Origin: Candidatus Thorarchaeota archaeon
Lineage (GTDB): Archaea; Asgardarchaeota; Thorarchaeia; Thorarchaeales; Thorarchaeaceae
Direction: 5' to 3'
Length of the DNA stretch: 52,946 bases
NCBI GenBank assembly: GCA_003345545.1
Contig: PRDH01000016.1
Location: 1 to 52,946, forward strand
Shown here: piece after piece, positions 35,518 to 44,036 of the stretch
How positions within the stretch are numbered: the stretch's first letter is position 1
Layout: each line of letters starts with the position of its first letter
The notes under the pieces: generated by a model
What the model was told of the DNA's origin: nothing
The model's database searches: none
Seen by the model: the letters and a program-made list of their open reading frames with translations, nothing else
Position numbers and translations under genes: made by a program

Positions 35518-36591
35518 CTAATAGATCTCTAATGTGATGACTTGATGCACCCAGAGAGAACCATCATAGTTCGCCGCAATGAGCCAAAGACCGTCATCGG
35601 TTTTTGTAAGAAGCATATCTTGGTCGTCCATCACAGCACTCAGGTCCTCAAACCTAACGACATAACCATCTCGAGCTGACACTTGTAGTCCCGTAGCTTC
35701 TGGAAGTAGACTTGCCTGTGCAAGAATAGTACTGATCAAGATACCTGTATAGTTCGTGGGAGGAATATGTGTATAGGCACCAATCAGTTCAGCTTCGATT
35801 GTCACCTCATAAGCTGCAAAGTCCTCCAGACGGAAGGAAAATGGCGATTCGACAAGCCCTTTCACTTCACAGGTGTAGGGATCTGCGAATGCATGAGAAA
35901 CATTTGTTGTATAGTAGAGAGTGCCTATAGTCAAGAAAAGAACGAAGACAATAGCAGGAAGATTTCTGTACACTAATGTCTTAGTTGTCCTAGTTGTTGG
36001 CATAGTTCGCTGGCTCTGAAAACCTGGAATTGCTCCTGCTTCGTTGAGAAACTCCAGTGTTTCCCATGCAAAGTAGCCTGCAAAAATGACTCCTGAACAG
36101 AAAGCAAGAATCGTAATTGCCCCTATGTAAACAAGGGGAGCTCCTGTGAAGTATAGTATTTGTAATACAATGATATTTGCAGCAGCAGACACTCCTGCCC
36201 CCAACCACCAGACCACGCGGGAGCTCTCTCTGGGACTATCTCTAGAACCAGCTGCTGCGGCACTCATATCAATGATAATGCCTTGGACAAGGGAAACAAA
36301 GACAATAGCAATCCCGTGCGTACTCCCCGTGAACATCTCGACCATGCCCTTGAGCAGACCTCCAGCTGTACCGGCTCCGAGCTTCGGTACAATTACTCTG
36401 ATTAGCACTAGCCAAAACACATGAAGCCCAGCCATGAACTGGCCTGCTCCGAACGGAACTCCCAAGGCAAGATTGATGAGGTTCCCAAGGTAGCCAATGA
36501 AGGTGCTCAGGGCACCACCAAGTGAACTCAGCACCGCAATAGTCACGATATCCCTCGTGGTAACAGATAGTCCTAAACTGCTCGAGGTCAT
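35518..36591 (-). CDS. ECF S-component-like membrane protein with C-terminal outer domain
   Basis: Residues 1-about 200 form six hydrophobic segments resembling ECF substrate-capture (S) components of the YkoE/ThiW kind (GNLINLALGVPFGAGQFMAG is a conserved-looking loop). After a further membrane helix (LPAIVFVLFLTIGTLYY) comes an outer domain of about 120 residues. This domain, with TNYTGILISTILAQASLL, DGYVVRFEDL and WLIAANYDG, resembles the molybdopterin-binding oxidoreductase fold without obvious cofactor ligands. Start ATG 36591 overlaps the phosphoesterase stop (ATGA). A longer frame to 36630 is less likely. The substrate is unknown. Confidence 0.82.
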   Translation of the reverse strand: MTSSSLGLSVTTRDIVTIAVLSSLGGALSTFIGYLGNLINLALGVPFGAGQFMAGLHVFWLVLIRVIVPKLGAGTAGGLLKGMVEMFTGSTHGIAIVFVSLVQGIIIDMSAAAAGSRDSPRESSRVVWWLGAGVSAAANIIVLQILYFTGAPLVYIGAITILAFCSGVIFAGYFAWETLEFLNEAGAIPGFQSQRTMPTTRTTKTLVYRNLPAIVFVLFLTIGTLYYTTNVSHAFADPYTCEVKGLVESPFSFRLEDFAAYEVTIEAELIGAYTHIPPTNYTGILISTILAQASLLPEATGLQVSARDGYVVRFEDLSAVMDDQDMLLTKTDDGLWLIAANYDGSLWVHQVITLEIY

Positions 36592-37850
36592 CCAGTTACG
36601 ACCTCCAGAAATGATACGAACCGTACCCAACGTGAACCTGCAGAAATAACTGATGTTGAGGAAGTCAATGTTGCATCCTCGTTACTATAGGCGCCATCAG
36701 GAGGAATCATTACAAGCCGCATACCATCAGTCCATTCCAACACACGTGTTGCATTGTACTCATAGGCAAGAATCATTGGTCCCTGAATCTCAGTCCAAGA
36801 TGCATTCGGGTAGATATTAGAGTAGCTGAATTCTTGGAAATATCCATCGAACGACATCACGAGCAGTGTGTCGTTTGCTGTCATTCCTCCTACTAGTTCG
36901 ATCAGAGTAGAAATAGCAATACCCTCATAGATGCCTTGGCCGCGCCAGTTATTGTATTGGTTCTGAAAGGACGAGAATCCCTCTGTCGGTACCATGTGAA
37001 GAAGATCATTCAGAGATAACGTCGCGTCTTCATTGACACCCCTCACGACAACTGAATCCCGTGGTATTACTGGTAGACCTAGTAATATGGTTTCGATGTA
37101 CAAATCGGATTCGGTCAGTGTGACATTCACAAAATGGTAGATTCCGCCGTCGTTCTCATCCGCATAGAGACTTGCACCGGCACCCCCGGTCACAACATAC
37201 CTTACACCATTAATCACGCTATCATTGAAGACATGGATGTGTCCCGTGAAGACAACATCCACATTCTGCTCTTCGAAGAGCGTCATGAGCCTTGCACTAG
37301 TTGTAGTGTTGATTAAGGAGTGATCCAGCTCTGAGAGAGGGTTAAAGGGTGGGATATGAGTAAAGACAAGCTTGTATTCTGAATCGGCCTGGGACAGGTC
37401 CTGTTCTAACCAAGCTAACTCATGCTCAGCAACATCGCCTGAGGAGGTGTTGAATACAGCAATATGAGCAGGACCGCTATCAAAGGAGTACATGGAACTG
37501 CCGAAGTACTCGGCATACAATACGCCCCCGCCTTCCTTGATATCATGATTGCCTATTGTAGTGTATACAGGTACCTGAGCCAGATCAAAAACTGCCTTGA
37601 TGGCCTGATATTGGTTTTCTTGTCCAAAAGATGTAAGGTCTCCACAATGGAAGATGAATTGAGGCCTATATTGGTTTGCAGCAGCCACAATCTGTTCGAC
37701 CCCGCCTTGGTACCCCTGCGAGTCGCCGAACACGTAGAAGTTCAGGGTGGTACTATCCTCTGATGAAAGGAAGAGTACTACTGCAACAGTTGTACTGACA
37801 AGGAGAATTGCTGTGATTGATAGTACCAGTACAGACTTTCGTTGCTCCAA
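36588..37850 (-). CDS. Membrane-anchored extracytoplasmic metallophosphoesterase
   Basis: This 420-aa protein begins with a signal anchor (VLVLSITAILLVSTT). The calcineurin-like phosphoesterase domain shows FGDSQG, HCGDLTS, GNHD, FTHIPP and GHIHVF, supplying the two-metal ligands. The C-terminal 140 residues have ATLSLNDLL, GIAISTLIELVG and SFDGYFQEFSYSN, matching the outer domain of the following S-component protein. It is the first gene of the ECF operon. It may dephosphorylate a nutrient outside the cell so that it can be imported, which is inference from the arrangement. Confidence 0.88.
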   Translation of the reverse strand: MEQRKSVLVLSITAILLVSTTVAVVLFLSSEDSTTLNFYVFGDSQGYQGGVEQIVAAANQYRPQFIFHCGDLTSFGQENQYQAIKAVFDLAQVPVYTTIGNHDIKEGGGVLYAEYFGSSMYSFDSGPAHIAVFNTSSGDVAEHELAWLEQDLSQADSEYKLVFTHIPPFNPLSELDHSLINTTTSARLMTLFEEQNVDVVFTGHIHVFNDSVINGVRYVVTGGAGASLYADENDGGIYHFVNVTLTESDLYIETILLGLPVIPRDSVVVRGVNEDATLSLNDLLHMVPTEGFSSFQNQYNNWRGQGIYEGIAISTLIELVGGMTANDTLLVMSFDGYFQEFSYSNIYPNASWTEIQGPMILAYEYNATRVLEWTDGMRLVMIPPDGAYSNEDATLTSSTSVISAGSRWVRFVSFLEVVTG

Positions 37851-37962
37851 TGCTCATAGTACTCTCCGAATGGATCTAAGCGATATGCATGACCGTATAC
37901 TTCGGTTATGAAGTGAACCACGTTATGAACGTTGGGGAGCGGCTATAGTGGATTGGCATGCC

Positions 37963-38745
37963 TTAGCTCTTGGGCAGTCCCTCGGTTCGGATTCTCTCGG
38001 AGAGAGCGAGGATTTTGCTATCTCTGCGCCAGACTGATGTCTGTTGTAGCGTATCAGCTACGACGGTAGTGAACTCGTTCTCCACTGTGGCATCTCTCTC
38101 TTGCCCAAGCAGTGAGAGGTATGCATCCAGAAGACGCCAACATAGTGTTCTCTTTCTCGGGTCGAAAATCGGGTGAGTGTCTAATAGACTGGCACTAATC
38201 CCAGCAATATCGAGCGTCCAAGATCCAAGACGTGACTCTTCAAAGTCAATACCATAGAGTGTGTTCTCATAGTAGATGAAGTTCCTCAGACGCGGGTCTC
38301 CCTTGATTAGTCTGTGAACAGAGTGGTAGTCGTAATACCATTGTGCCAGCTTATCGATAAGGAGCGGATCGAATGTACTGTTTATCACATCAACAAGCGG
38401 TCGACCAGGAATGAAAGGCATGAGAATCACGCCATCTCGTGCCTCAAGTACCTCTGGAACTGCCAGATGGTGTTTCCAGCTGGATAACAAGATACGCAAC
38501 TCGGTATCGTACATACCATGAACGAACATCTTTGCAACCAATTCTATGGACTTCAACTTCTTTGAGGACACTGTAAGGTGGAGTACAACATTCTTCCTAC
38601 TTCTCAGACGGTGGACATGTTCGAGTACTGAGTTCTTGCCGAACCTCTTCTGTAAGAGCTTGCTCAATGTATCAATACGACTAGGTGGTAACGGCCTTCC
38701 ATCGATCCCTTGTGGAAGCTCACCAAGCCACTTAATCAGGTCCAT
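37963..38745 (-). CDS. Protein-kinase-like (PKL fold) phosphotransferase
   Basis: This 260-aa protein has a kinase-like fold. LILMPFIPGRPL-type hinge sequence (GVILMPFIPGRP) precedes the catalytic loop KGDPRLRNFIY (an HxDxxxxN variant with Lys for His) and the metal-binding GIDFEES (in place of DFG). This pattern is closest to aminoglycoside-phosphotransferase or lipopolysaccharide-kinase-type families. The substrate could be a small molecule or protein. It is monocistronic. Confidence 0.75.
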   Translation of the reverse strand: MDLIKWLGELPQGIDGRPLPPSRIDTLSKLLQKRFGKNSVLEHVHRLRSRKNVVLHLTVSSKKLKSIELVAKMFVHGMYDTELRILLSSWKHHLAVPEVLEARDGVILMPFIPGRPLVDVINSTFDPLLIDKLAQWYYDYHSVHRLIKGDPRLRNFIYYENTLYGIDFEESRLGSWTLDIAGISASLLDTHPIFDPRKRTLCWRLLDAYLSLLGQERDATVENEFTTVVADTLQQTSVWRRDSKILALSERIRTEGLPKS

Positions 38746-38838
38746 AGTATTAGAACTTCTGCAACATTGTCTCTATTAGCATTGCGTCAAGACCAATCAG
38801 ATTTTAACAAATCAGGGTAAAGGTATCATGTGTAGACA

Positions 38839-39057
38839 ATGACGGACAGAATGTGTAATGCAGAGAGAAACAAGGAACGGTGCAGTTGTACATATCCCGG
38901 ATGCCCAAGACAGGGCTACTGCTGTGACTGCCTGCAGTTCCATTGGAAACATCATGAGCTGCCGGGGTGCTTATTCCCACCGGAAGCAGAGAAGACCTAT
39001 GATAGATCTCTGGAAAACTTCATTGAGGTCTGGAGCAGGAGACTTGGCAAGAGATGA
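38839..39057 (+). CDS. DUF6485-family cysteine-rich protein
   Basis: This 72-aa protein has the pattern CSCTYPGCPRQGYCCDC, HHELPGCLFPPEAEKTYDRS and ENFIE, which I recognise as DUF6485. The seven Cys in the first third and the following His residues suggest a zinc or other metal site. Members are widespread in anaerobes and archaea but uncharacterised. A TATA-like attttaacaaa lies about 35 bases upstream. Confidence 0.85.
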   Translation: MTDRMCNAERNKERCSCTYPGCPRQGYCCDCLQFHWKHHELPGCLFPPEAEKTYDRSLENFIEVWSRRLGKR

Positions 39058-39114
39058 ATTGTCATGCAATAGGTTTAGTAGAGATTACACCGTATTGACT
39101 TTGCGTGGAAGTGT

Positions 39115-39348
39115 TTGAGGCAAGTACATGTCGGGCTGCTGCTCATGATAGGTAGTGCAATAGTGTGGTCTATCGTAATAGCGGTCTTATTTGATTACAT
39201 TGTAAATGTGCTGCATTCTGACTTGGCATTCGGAGAACCGATTTGGGTTATAGATCCTCTCGGATTCATGGTCATTTCAGTTTCATCAGGGATTGTCTTC
39301 TTTCTTGGACTTCTGGCAGTCTTTGATGATATTATTCCAAGAGAATAG
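39115..39348 (+). CDS. Small two-TM membrane protein
   Basis: I do not recognise this 77-aa protein. Two hydrophobic helices (LLLMIGSAIVWSIVIAVLF and ISVSSGIVFFLGLLAVF) are joined by a loop and end in an acidic tail. The start is a TTG at 39115, about 57 bases after the DUF6485 gene on the same strand. An internal ATG would remove half of the first helix. Confidence 0.5.
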   Translation: MRQVHVGLLLMIGSAIVWSIVIAVLFDYIVNVLHSDLAFGEPIWVIDPLGFMVISVSSGIVFFLGLLAVFDDIIPRE

Positions 39349-39352
39349 CAAG

Positions 39353-39430
39353 TGGCGGGCGCGCCCGGATTCGAACCGGGGACATCCAACTCCGAAGGCT
39401 GGCGCCCTATCCTGGCTAGACTACGCGCCC
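39353..39430 (-). tRNA. tRNA-Arg(TCG), uninterrupted
   Basis: The acceptor gggcgcg/cgcgccc, discriminator G and encoded CCA are complete. The anticodon stem ccagc/gttgg encloses the seven-base loop cttcgga, anticodon TCG. The T arm is cccgg ttcgaat ccggg. It is the only complete tRNA gene in the window without an insertion. Confidence 0.95.
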
Positions 39431-39504
39431 GGACTTAACGATTCTAATATCCTCTTAAGATTTCTGTCCTACAGCCATCTGGTACCTAGAACAACACTTG
39501 TATT

Positions 39505-40551
39505 TCATTTCGAGAGGAGAGCCCGCATCTTCTTTTCAGTTGGATTTCTGACTATTCCTCTATCAGTAATGATAGCATCAATCAACTCAGGAGGTGTCAT
39601 ATCGAAGGCGGGATTGTACACTTTTGCGTTTGGGACTGTTATATATTCACCGTTAATCATGCGGACCTCGTCAGGGTCGCGCTCCTCAATAATCACGTCG
39701 TCCGGGGCGGTTTCCATATCGACCGTCGATGTAGGAGCTGCAGAGTAGAACGGTATCTTGTGATACTTGGCTGTGATTGCCATAGTATACGTCCCAACTT
39801 TATTGATGATGTGACCAGTACGTAATATTCTATCTGCTCCCACAACACAACAGTCAACACGACCTTCCCGAAAGACTGTGCCTATCATCCCGTCTGTTAT
39901 GAGAGTCGTGTCGATATTGTCCTTCATGAACTCAAAGACTGTCAAGCGTGCCCCCTGTTGCCGAGGTCTTGTTTCTGCAGAGTATACTTTGATATTACCA
40001 CCATATCGTTCATGAGCAACTCTAACGACCGCTCCGACTGTACCGAGGTCCACTGTCGCAAGAGACCCTGCATTGCATATTGTCTGGATTGTGAAGCTAG
40101 GTTTGATGAGCTCAAGTGCGTTCTCGCCGATTCTTCTGCACATCCGGACATCTTCCTCGGCAATCTCCTTTGCCTCCTCAATGAGTCTTTGAATGATAGT
40201 GTCAACACTTCCGATAGTGGTTCGAGCAACTTGAAGCATTCGTGTAGTGGCCCAGGTCAGATTCACAGCTGTTGGTCGTGTGTTGAGAGTCACAGCCGCC
40301 TTCTCGAGTGATTCTATCATCTTTCCAATTGTCCTTGCCTTGCTCTCAAGTGCAGCCAATGCCATTCCCATCCCTGCAGCTGCGCCGATTGCTGGTGCGC
40401 CCCGAATCTCCATTGTCCTGATTGCTTCTGCAATTCGTTCATGACTGCCTGTGACAATATACTCTAGGACCAATGGTAATTTCGTCTGATCAATAAGACG
40501 AACTTGGGATGTGTCATCAAGCCATTCAATCGTTCGAAACATCTCTAACAC
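39505..40551 (-). CDS. mtnA: S-methyl-5-thioribose-1-phosphate isomerase
   Basis: This 348-aa eIF2B-related isomerase converts methylthioribose-1-phosphate to methylthioribulose-1-phosphate in methionine salvage. In archaea it may also act on ribose-1,5-bisphosphate-type substrates. Motifs are EIRGAPAIGAAAG, TICNAGSLATVD (catalytic Cys), ETRPRQQGARLT and VVGADRI (catalytic Asp). The start may be ATG 40551 or 40542. Its start overlaps the 3' end of the hydrogenase maturation protease gene by 26 bases, indicating cotranscription. Confidence 0.93.
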   Translation of the reverse strand: MLEMFRTIEWLDDTSQVRLIDQTKLPLVLEYIVTGSHERIAEAIRTMEIRGAPAIGAAAGMGMALAALESKARTIGKMIESLEKAAVTLNTRPTAVNLTWATTRMLQVARTTIGSVDTIIQRLIEEAKEIAEEDVRMCRRIGENALELIKPSFTIQTICNAGSLATVDLGTVGAVVRVAHERYGGNIKVYSAETRPRQQGARLTVFEFMKDNIDTTLITDGMIGTVFREGRVDCCVVGADRILRTGHIINKVGTYTMAITAKYHKIPFYSAAPTSTVDMETAPDDVIIEERDPDEVRMINGEYITVPNAKVYNPAFDMTPPELIDAIITDRGIVRNPTEKKMRALLSK

Positions 40552-41044
40552 CTCTCACGTGCTCTGTCAGGAGACGCTCCAGACTTGCAGCAATCTCCTC
40601 GGCGACTTCTTGAATCTCAGGACTTAGTCCCTCTCCGAACTGTATGCTTTTCGGCTGGACCCCCAGCAGAATTGTCCTGCCACCCGTTTCCTGTTCTAGA
40701 TACATCATTAGAAAGGACAGAGGCATGCTGTGTGTACTGATATTGATACCACCAATTCTATCTTTTGTGACAAGTTCAACATGACCAGGGGATTTTTGCA
40801 TATCTGCAGCATCAATCATAATGACCCGCTCTGCTCCGAATTCAGCAAGAGGACGTGCAAATCCTTCAGGGACCGACCCTACATTCTCAATCAGGATATC
40901 TGGGTCATCCAGACTGAGAGATTCGATTATGAAGAGACCAAGTCCATCGTCTGTTCTAAGATCGTTGCCAATGCCTAGGACTGCTATTCTTTTTGCGTCT
41001 GAGATGAAGTCCTTGAGTGCATCTTCAAAACCTACGTCGGTCAC
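40526..41044 (-). CDS. hycI: [NiFe]-hydrogenase maturation protease (HycI-like)
   Basis: This 172-aa endopeptidase removes the C-terminal tail of a hydrogenase large subunit after nickel insertion. The nickel-sensing residues are in VLGIGNDLRTDDGLG and MIDAADM, with a His in ISTHSMPL. LLGVQPKSIQFGEGLSPEI is typical of the family. It starts with GTG at 41044. No hydrogenase genes are in the window. A divergent promoter region (41045-41138) separates it from the EndA gene. Confidence 0.9.
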   Translation of the reverse strand: MTDVGFEDALKDFISDAKRIAVLGIGNDLRTDDGLGLFIIESLSLDDPDILIENVGSVPEGFARPLAEFGAERVIMIDAADMQKSPGHVELVTKDRIGGINISTHSMPLSFLMMYLEQETGGRTILLGVQPKSIQFGEGLSPEIQEVAEEIAASLERLLTEHVRGVRDVSND

Positions 41045-41138
41045 AGTATTGAGTCAGTCCATAATGCTATAGTTCTTGTGGCACGACGAAGGGTTTTTCA
41101 CGCAATCCGTCGGGCTAATCAGAGTAGGCGAGTACTAG

Positions 41139-41777
41139 TTGCCAAATGAGAACAATGAGCCTCCGGACCAAGAAGACTATGAGGAAGACCTAGAGTACGT
41201 GAGTGAAGAGGACGGCATCAGCGAACCTGAGGGCGAACCAGCGGGAGTCGTTTTTGACAACGGAAAGGGCTATGCTTCAAGTGAAGATGCCGACAGACTT
41301 TCACAGCAGGGATTCTATGGTACCCGAATTGAAGGGAATAGACTAGAACTCGAACCTGTTGAACTCCTTCATCTTGTTGAACGAAAGAGGGTCACCGTGA
41401 CTACTCCCTCAGGTGATAGTGTCGGGTCCGATTATATTGTCAGTACATTGTTGGAAAAAGATCCTGACCTTTGGGTGAGCTATCTTGTCTTCAGGGACCT
41501 CAGAAGCAGAGGATATGCAGTTCGTAAGGGATTTGGGCGGGGTATTGGATTTCGAGTCTATGCCCGTGGTGACCGTCCTGGAGCTGCCAATGCAAAAGAG
41601 CTTGTCTACGTTCTCAAAGAGGGAGTTCCAATATCTCTCAGTGATTTGGATCTAGTGACCCAGACTGCAGCCAGTTCTAGAAAGAACCTAGTGTTCGCGC
41701 TGGTTGATCAGAATGGAGAGGTTAATTTCTATAAGGTTGCAAAGTTGACCTTGCGAAACCTCAGTGGTGATAAATGA
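41139..41777 (+). CDS. endA: tRNA-splicing endonuclease family protein lacking catalytic His
   Basis: EndA cuts bulge-helix-bulge motifs at tRNA introns. After an acidic N-terminus of about 35 residues, the N-terminal domain (QQGFYGTRIEGNRLEL) leads to the nuclease domain (LRSRGYAVRKGFGRGIGFRV). Of the usual Tyr/His/Lys triad, Y141 and K182 are present, but the His position is N151 (GAANAKELVYV). It may therefore be a structural subunit of a heteromeric enzyme. The start is TTG 41139. It overlaps the next gene by four bases. Confidence 0.85.
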   Translation: MPNENNEPPDQEDYEEDLEYVSEEDGISEPEGEPAGVVFDNGKGYASSEDADRLSQQGFYGTRIEGNRLELEPVELLHLVERKRVTVTTPSGDSVGSDYIVSTLLEKDPDLWVSYLVFRDLRSRGYAVRKGFGRGIGFRVYARGDRPGAANAKELVYVLKEGVPISLSDLDLVTQTAASSRKNLVFALVDQNGEVNFYKVAKLTLRNLSGDK

Positions 41778-43045
41778 TGAACGATGAGGACGATAGTTTC
41801 GAGAGTGAGGAGATACTCACTCTGAAGGCATTCTTTGATGAACACACAATGAGTGTGCACTTGATTGAGAGGAATCCACCTCGTGCCAAGAGAGGAACCC
41901 CAGGGAATTGGGAACTCATTGAACTCTCTGATCGGATTCTGACCTACGACGAACTCGATATTCTGGCTGAGGCCATCATGGAAACAGCAGAGCATGATAA
42001 GGATTCATTCATTGAGATTGAGGAAGAGGGCGCAGCAGTTGTGCAGCTACGGAACATGAGAATTGCAATCGCTAGACGTCCCTTCGCTGACAAAATGGAG
42101 ATTTCTGCAATCAGACCTATTCTGAAACTCAATCTAGAAGACTATCATCTGAGTTCCAAGCTGATGAAAAGGCTTGAGGAACGAGCGGAGGGCATACTCG
42201 TTTCTGGTTCGCCTGGTTCGGGTAAGAGTACGTTCGCAGCGGCATTAGCTGAATTCTATGCACACAAGGGTAACGTTGTGAAGACACTGGAACAACCGAG
42301 AGACCTGCAGGTAGAGGAGTCTATTGTACAGTATTCGCCTCTTGATGGCAGCATGGAGAAGGCCGCTGATATCCTCCTCTTGGTCAGACCAGATTATGTG
42401 ATCTATGATGAGCTACGAAAGAACTCTGACTTTCAGGCCTATGCCGATCTTCGGTCTGCAGGAGTTGGAATGGTAGGCGTTGTTCATGCAGGGTCCTCTA
42501 TAGATGCCCTTCAACGATTGCTTCTTGGTGGACGAGTTGAACTGGGTCAGGTACCAAGCACAGTTGATACAGTTGTTCATATCGAAGATGGAAGAGTAGC
42601 AAAAGTGAATTCGCTCTCATTGAAAGTGAAACTCCCTACTGGTATGAGTAGTTCACAGAGGGACCTTGCACGACCTGTTGTTGAGGTTCGCGACTTTGAA
42701 CTTGGTCTGCTTGAGTATGAGATGTTTACCTTCGGAGGAGAAAAAGTCGTGGTACCTGTGAGAAGTGTCATGCCTTTTGCTGCTAGGGGTGAAGAGAGGC
42801 GCCGTGGCGTTCCTGGGGAAACCGTTCCGGTTTCTTTGAGCTATAGTAAGAAGAAAGTCACAGTCACTGCTGGCAGGAAATATTCAAAGCAAAGAGTAGA
42901 GCTCTTCGCAGAAGATCAGTATGTGTTGACCACAGTCATTGGTGGAAATGGAGAGAGCTCGATTCGGGTGAAGACAAGACAAGGGGCAGCCCTAGTAGAT
43001 GCCATGGAAGATGGACTGAAGATAACTGCCAAGATAGTCGATTAG
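41774..43045 (+). CDS. PilT/VirB11-type ATPase
   Basis: This 423-aa P-loop ATPase is related to the archaeal PilT-like proteins of COG1855. It has Walker A GSPGSGKST (about 138-146), Walker B YVIYDELRKN, and the VGVVHAGSSIDAL segment with its conserved His. The usual N-terminal PIN nuclease domain is not present. Instead an acidic region of about 110 residues precedes the ATPase. The C-terminal 100 residues may include a KH-like RNA-binding fold. Coupling to the EndA homologue (ATGA overlap) suggests a role in RNA processing. Confidence 0.82.
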   Translation: MMNDEDDSFESEEILTLKAFFDEHTMSVHLIERNPPRAKRGTPGNWELIELSDRILTYDELDILAEAIMETAEHDKDSFIEIEEEGAAVVQLRNMRIAIARRPFADKMEISAIRPILKLNLEDYHLSSKLMKRLEERAEGILVSGSPGSGKSTFAAALAEFYAHKGNVVKTLEQPRDLQVEESIVQYSPLDGSMEKAADILLLVRPDYVIYDELRKNSDFQAYADLRSAGVGMVGVVHAGSSIDALQRLLLGGRVELGQVPSTVDTVVHIEDGRVAKVNSLSLKVKLPTGMSSSQRDLARPVVEVRDFELGLLEYEMFTFGGEKVVVPVRSVMPFAARGEERRRGVPGETVPVSLSYSKKKVTVTAGRKYSKQRVELFAEDQYVLTTVIGGNGESSIRVKTRQGAALVDAMEDGLKITAKIVD

Positions 43046-43099
43046 AAAGATACATTTGACAAAAGCTTTAACAACAGACAACCATTCGAACATCTCTCA

Positions 43100-43232
43100 G
43101 GGCCCGTGGCCTAGCCTGGTCATACAAAGAAATATTCTTGTATGTGGAAGATAGGGCGCCAGCCTCCTAGAATAACGAAAGATTATTGGAGAGAGTTGGT
43201 ATTCCCCGGTTCAAATCCGGGCGGGCCCGCCA
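43100..43232 (+). tRNA. tRNA-Arg(CCT) with two introns, one in the D loop
   Basis: The acceptor gggcccg/cgggccc, discriminator G and encoded CCA are complete. The anticodon stem ccagc/gttgg holds ct-cct-a, followed by a canonical-site intron of about 23 bases. A second insertion of about 31 bases sits in the D loop after agcctgg and forms a cataca/tgtatg hairpin. Removing both gives a normal arginine D arm. A TATA-like gctttaac lies about 30 bases upstream. Confidence 0.88.
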
Positions 43233-43245
43233 TTTTCATTCATGA

Positions 43246-43941
43246 CTACCTTTTGAGTACATAGGCACCATCTTCTGTACCTATATGGACCTCATCTGCC
43301 ATCCCAGCAAAAATCCCGGTTTCAATCACCCCAGGAATCAGCTTTAGGTCAGTTGCAACTTGAGAAGGAGTCAGGATTGGTTTCGGAAACTTGAGGTCAA
43401 GGATAAAGTTACCATTATCAGTCACCACAGGACCCATCTTTTTCGTAGCCTGCCGAACTGTGGACTCAACACCCATCTGTTTGATTTTCCTTTGAACCAT
43501 TCCCAGAGAGAAAGGAAATACTTCGACAGGAATCTGAGATTTCGTGCCAAGATGATTTACCAGCTTCGATTCGTCAGCAATAATGATAAGCTTCTTGGAT
43601 GCTGAGGCCACAATCTTCTCCCGAAAGAGTGCACCTCCTCCACCCTTGGTGAGGTTCAGCTTCTTGTCGATCTCATCTGCACCATCAACAGTGAGCAAGA
43701 GCTCAGGATTGATATCGAGGTTAGTGAGTGGAATATTATAGTCAATTGCAAGCTGATACGCTTGATAAGAGCTGGGTACCACAGCCACTTCAACCTCTCC
43801 AGAAGCGATTCTCTGACCTAGTTCTTTCGCAAAAATAGCCACTGTAGAACCACTTCCCAGGCCCATAGCTCCTCGCTTTGGAATCACTTCAATAGCGCTC
43901 TTTGCAGCATTCAGCTTGACATACGACATGGTTTTAGACAC
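43246..43941 (-). CDS. rpiA: Ribose-5-phosphate isomerase A
   Basis: This 231-aa enzyme interconverts ribose-5-phosphate and ribulose-5-phosphate in the non-oxidative pentose phosphate pathway. Family motifs are GLGSGSTVAIF, DGADEID and KGGGGALFREKIVA, with the catalytic Lys and Glu in the last. IPVEVFPF and GNFILDLKF are standard. It is monocistronic and converges with tRNA-Arg(CCT). Confidence 0.96.
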   Translation of the reverse strand: MSKTMSYVKLNAAKSAIEVIPKRGAMGLGSGSTVAIFAKELGQRIASGEVEVAVVPSSYQAYQLAIDYNIPLTNLDINPELLLTVDGADEIDKKLNLTKGGGGALFREKIVASASKKLIIIADESKLVNHLGTKSQIPVEVFPFSLGMVQRKIKQMGVESTVRQATKKMGPVVTDNGNFILDLKFPKPILTPSQVATDLKLIPGVIETGIFAGMADEVHIGTEDGAYVLKR

Positions 43942-44036
43942 CAGCTTCAGTTTGGACTAGTCTGGCAAAAAGTCTTCCTAGAAGAATGATAGCTTAGTTT
44001 TAGGACTGAAAAGTCCACAAGAACTGCGGCTCTTAG

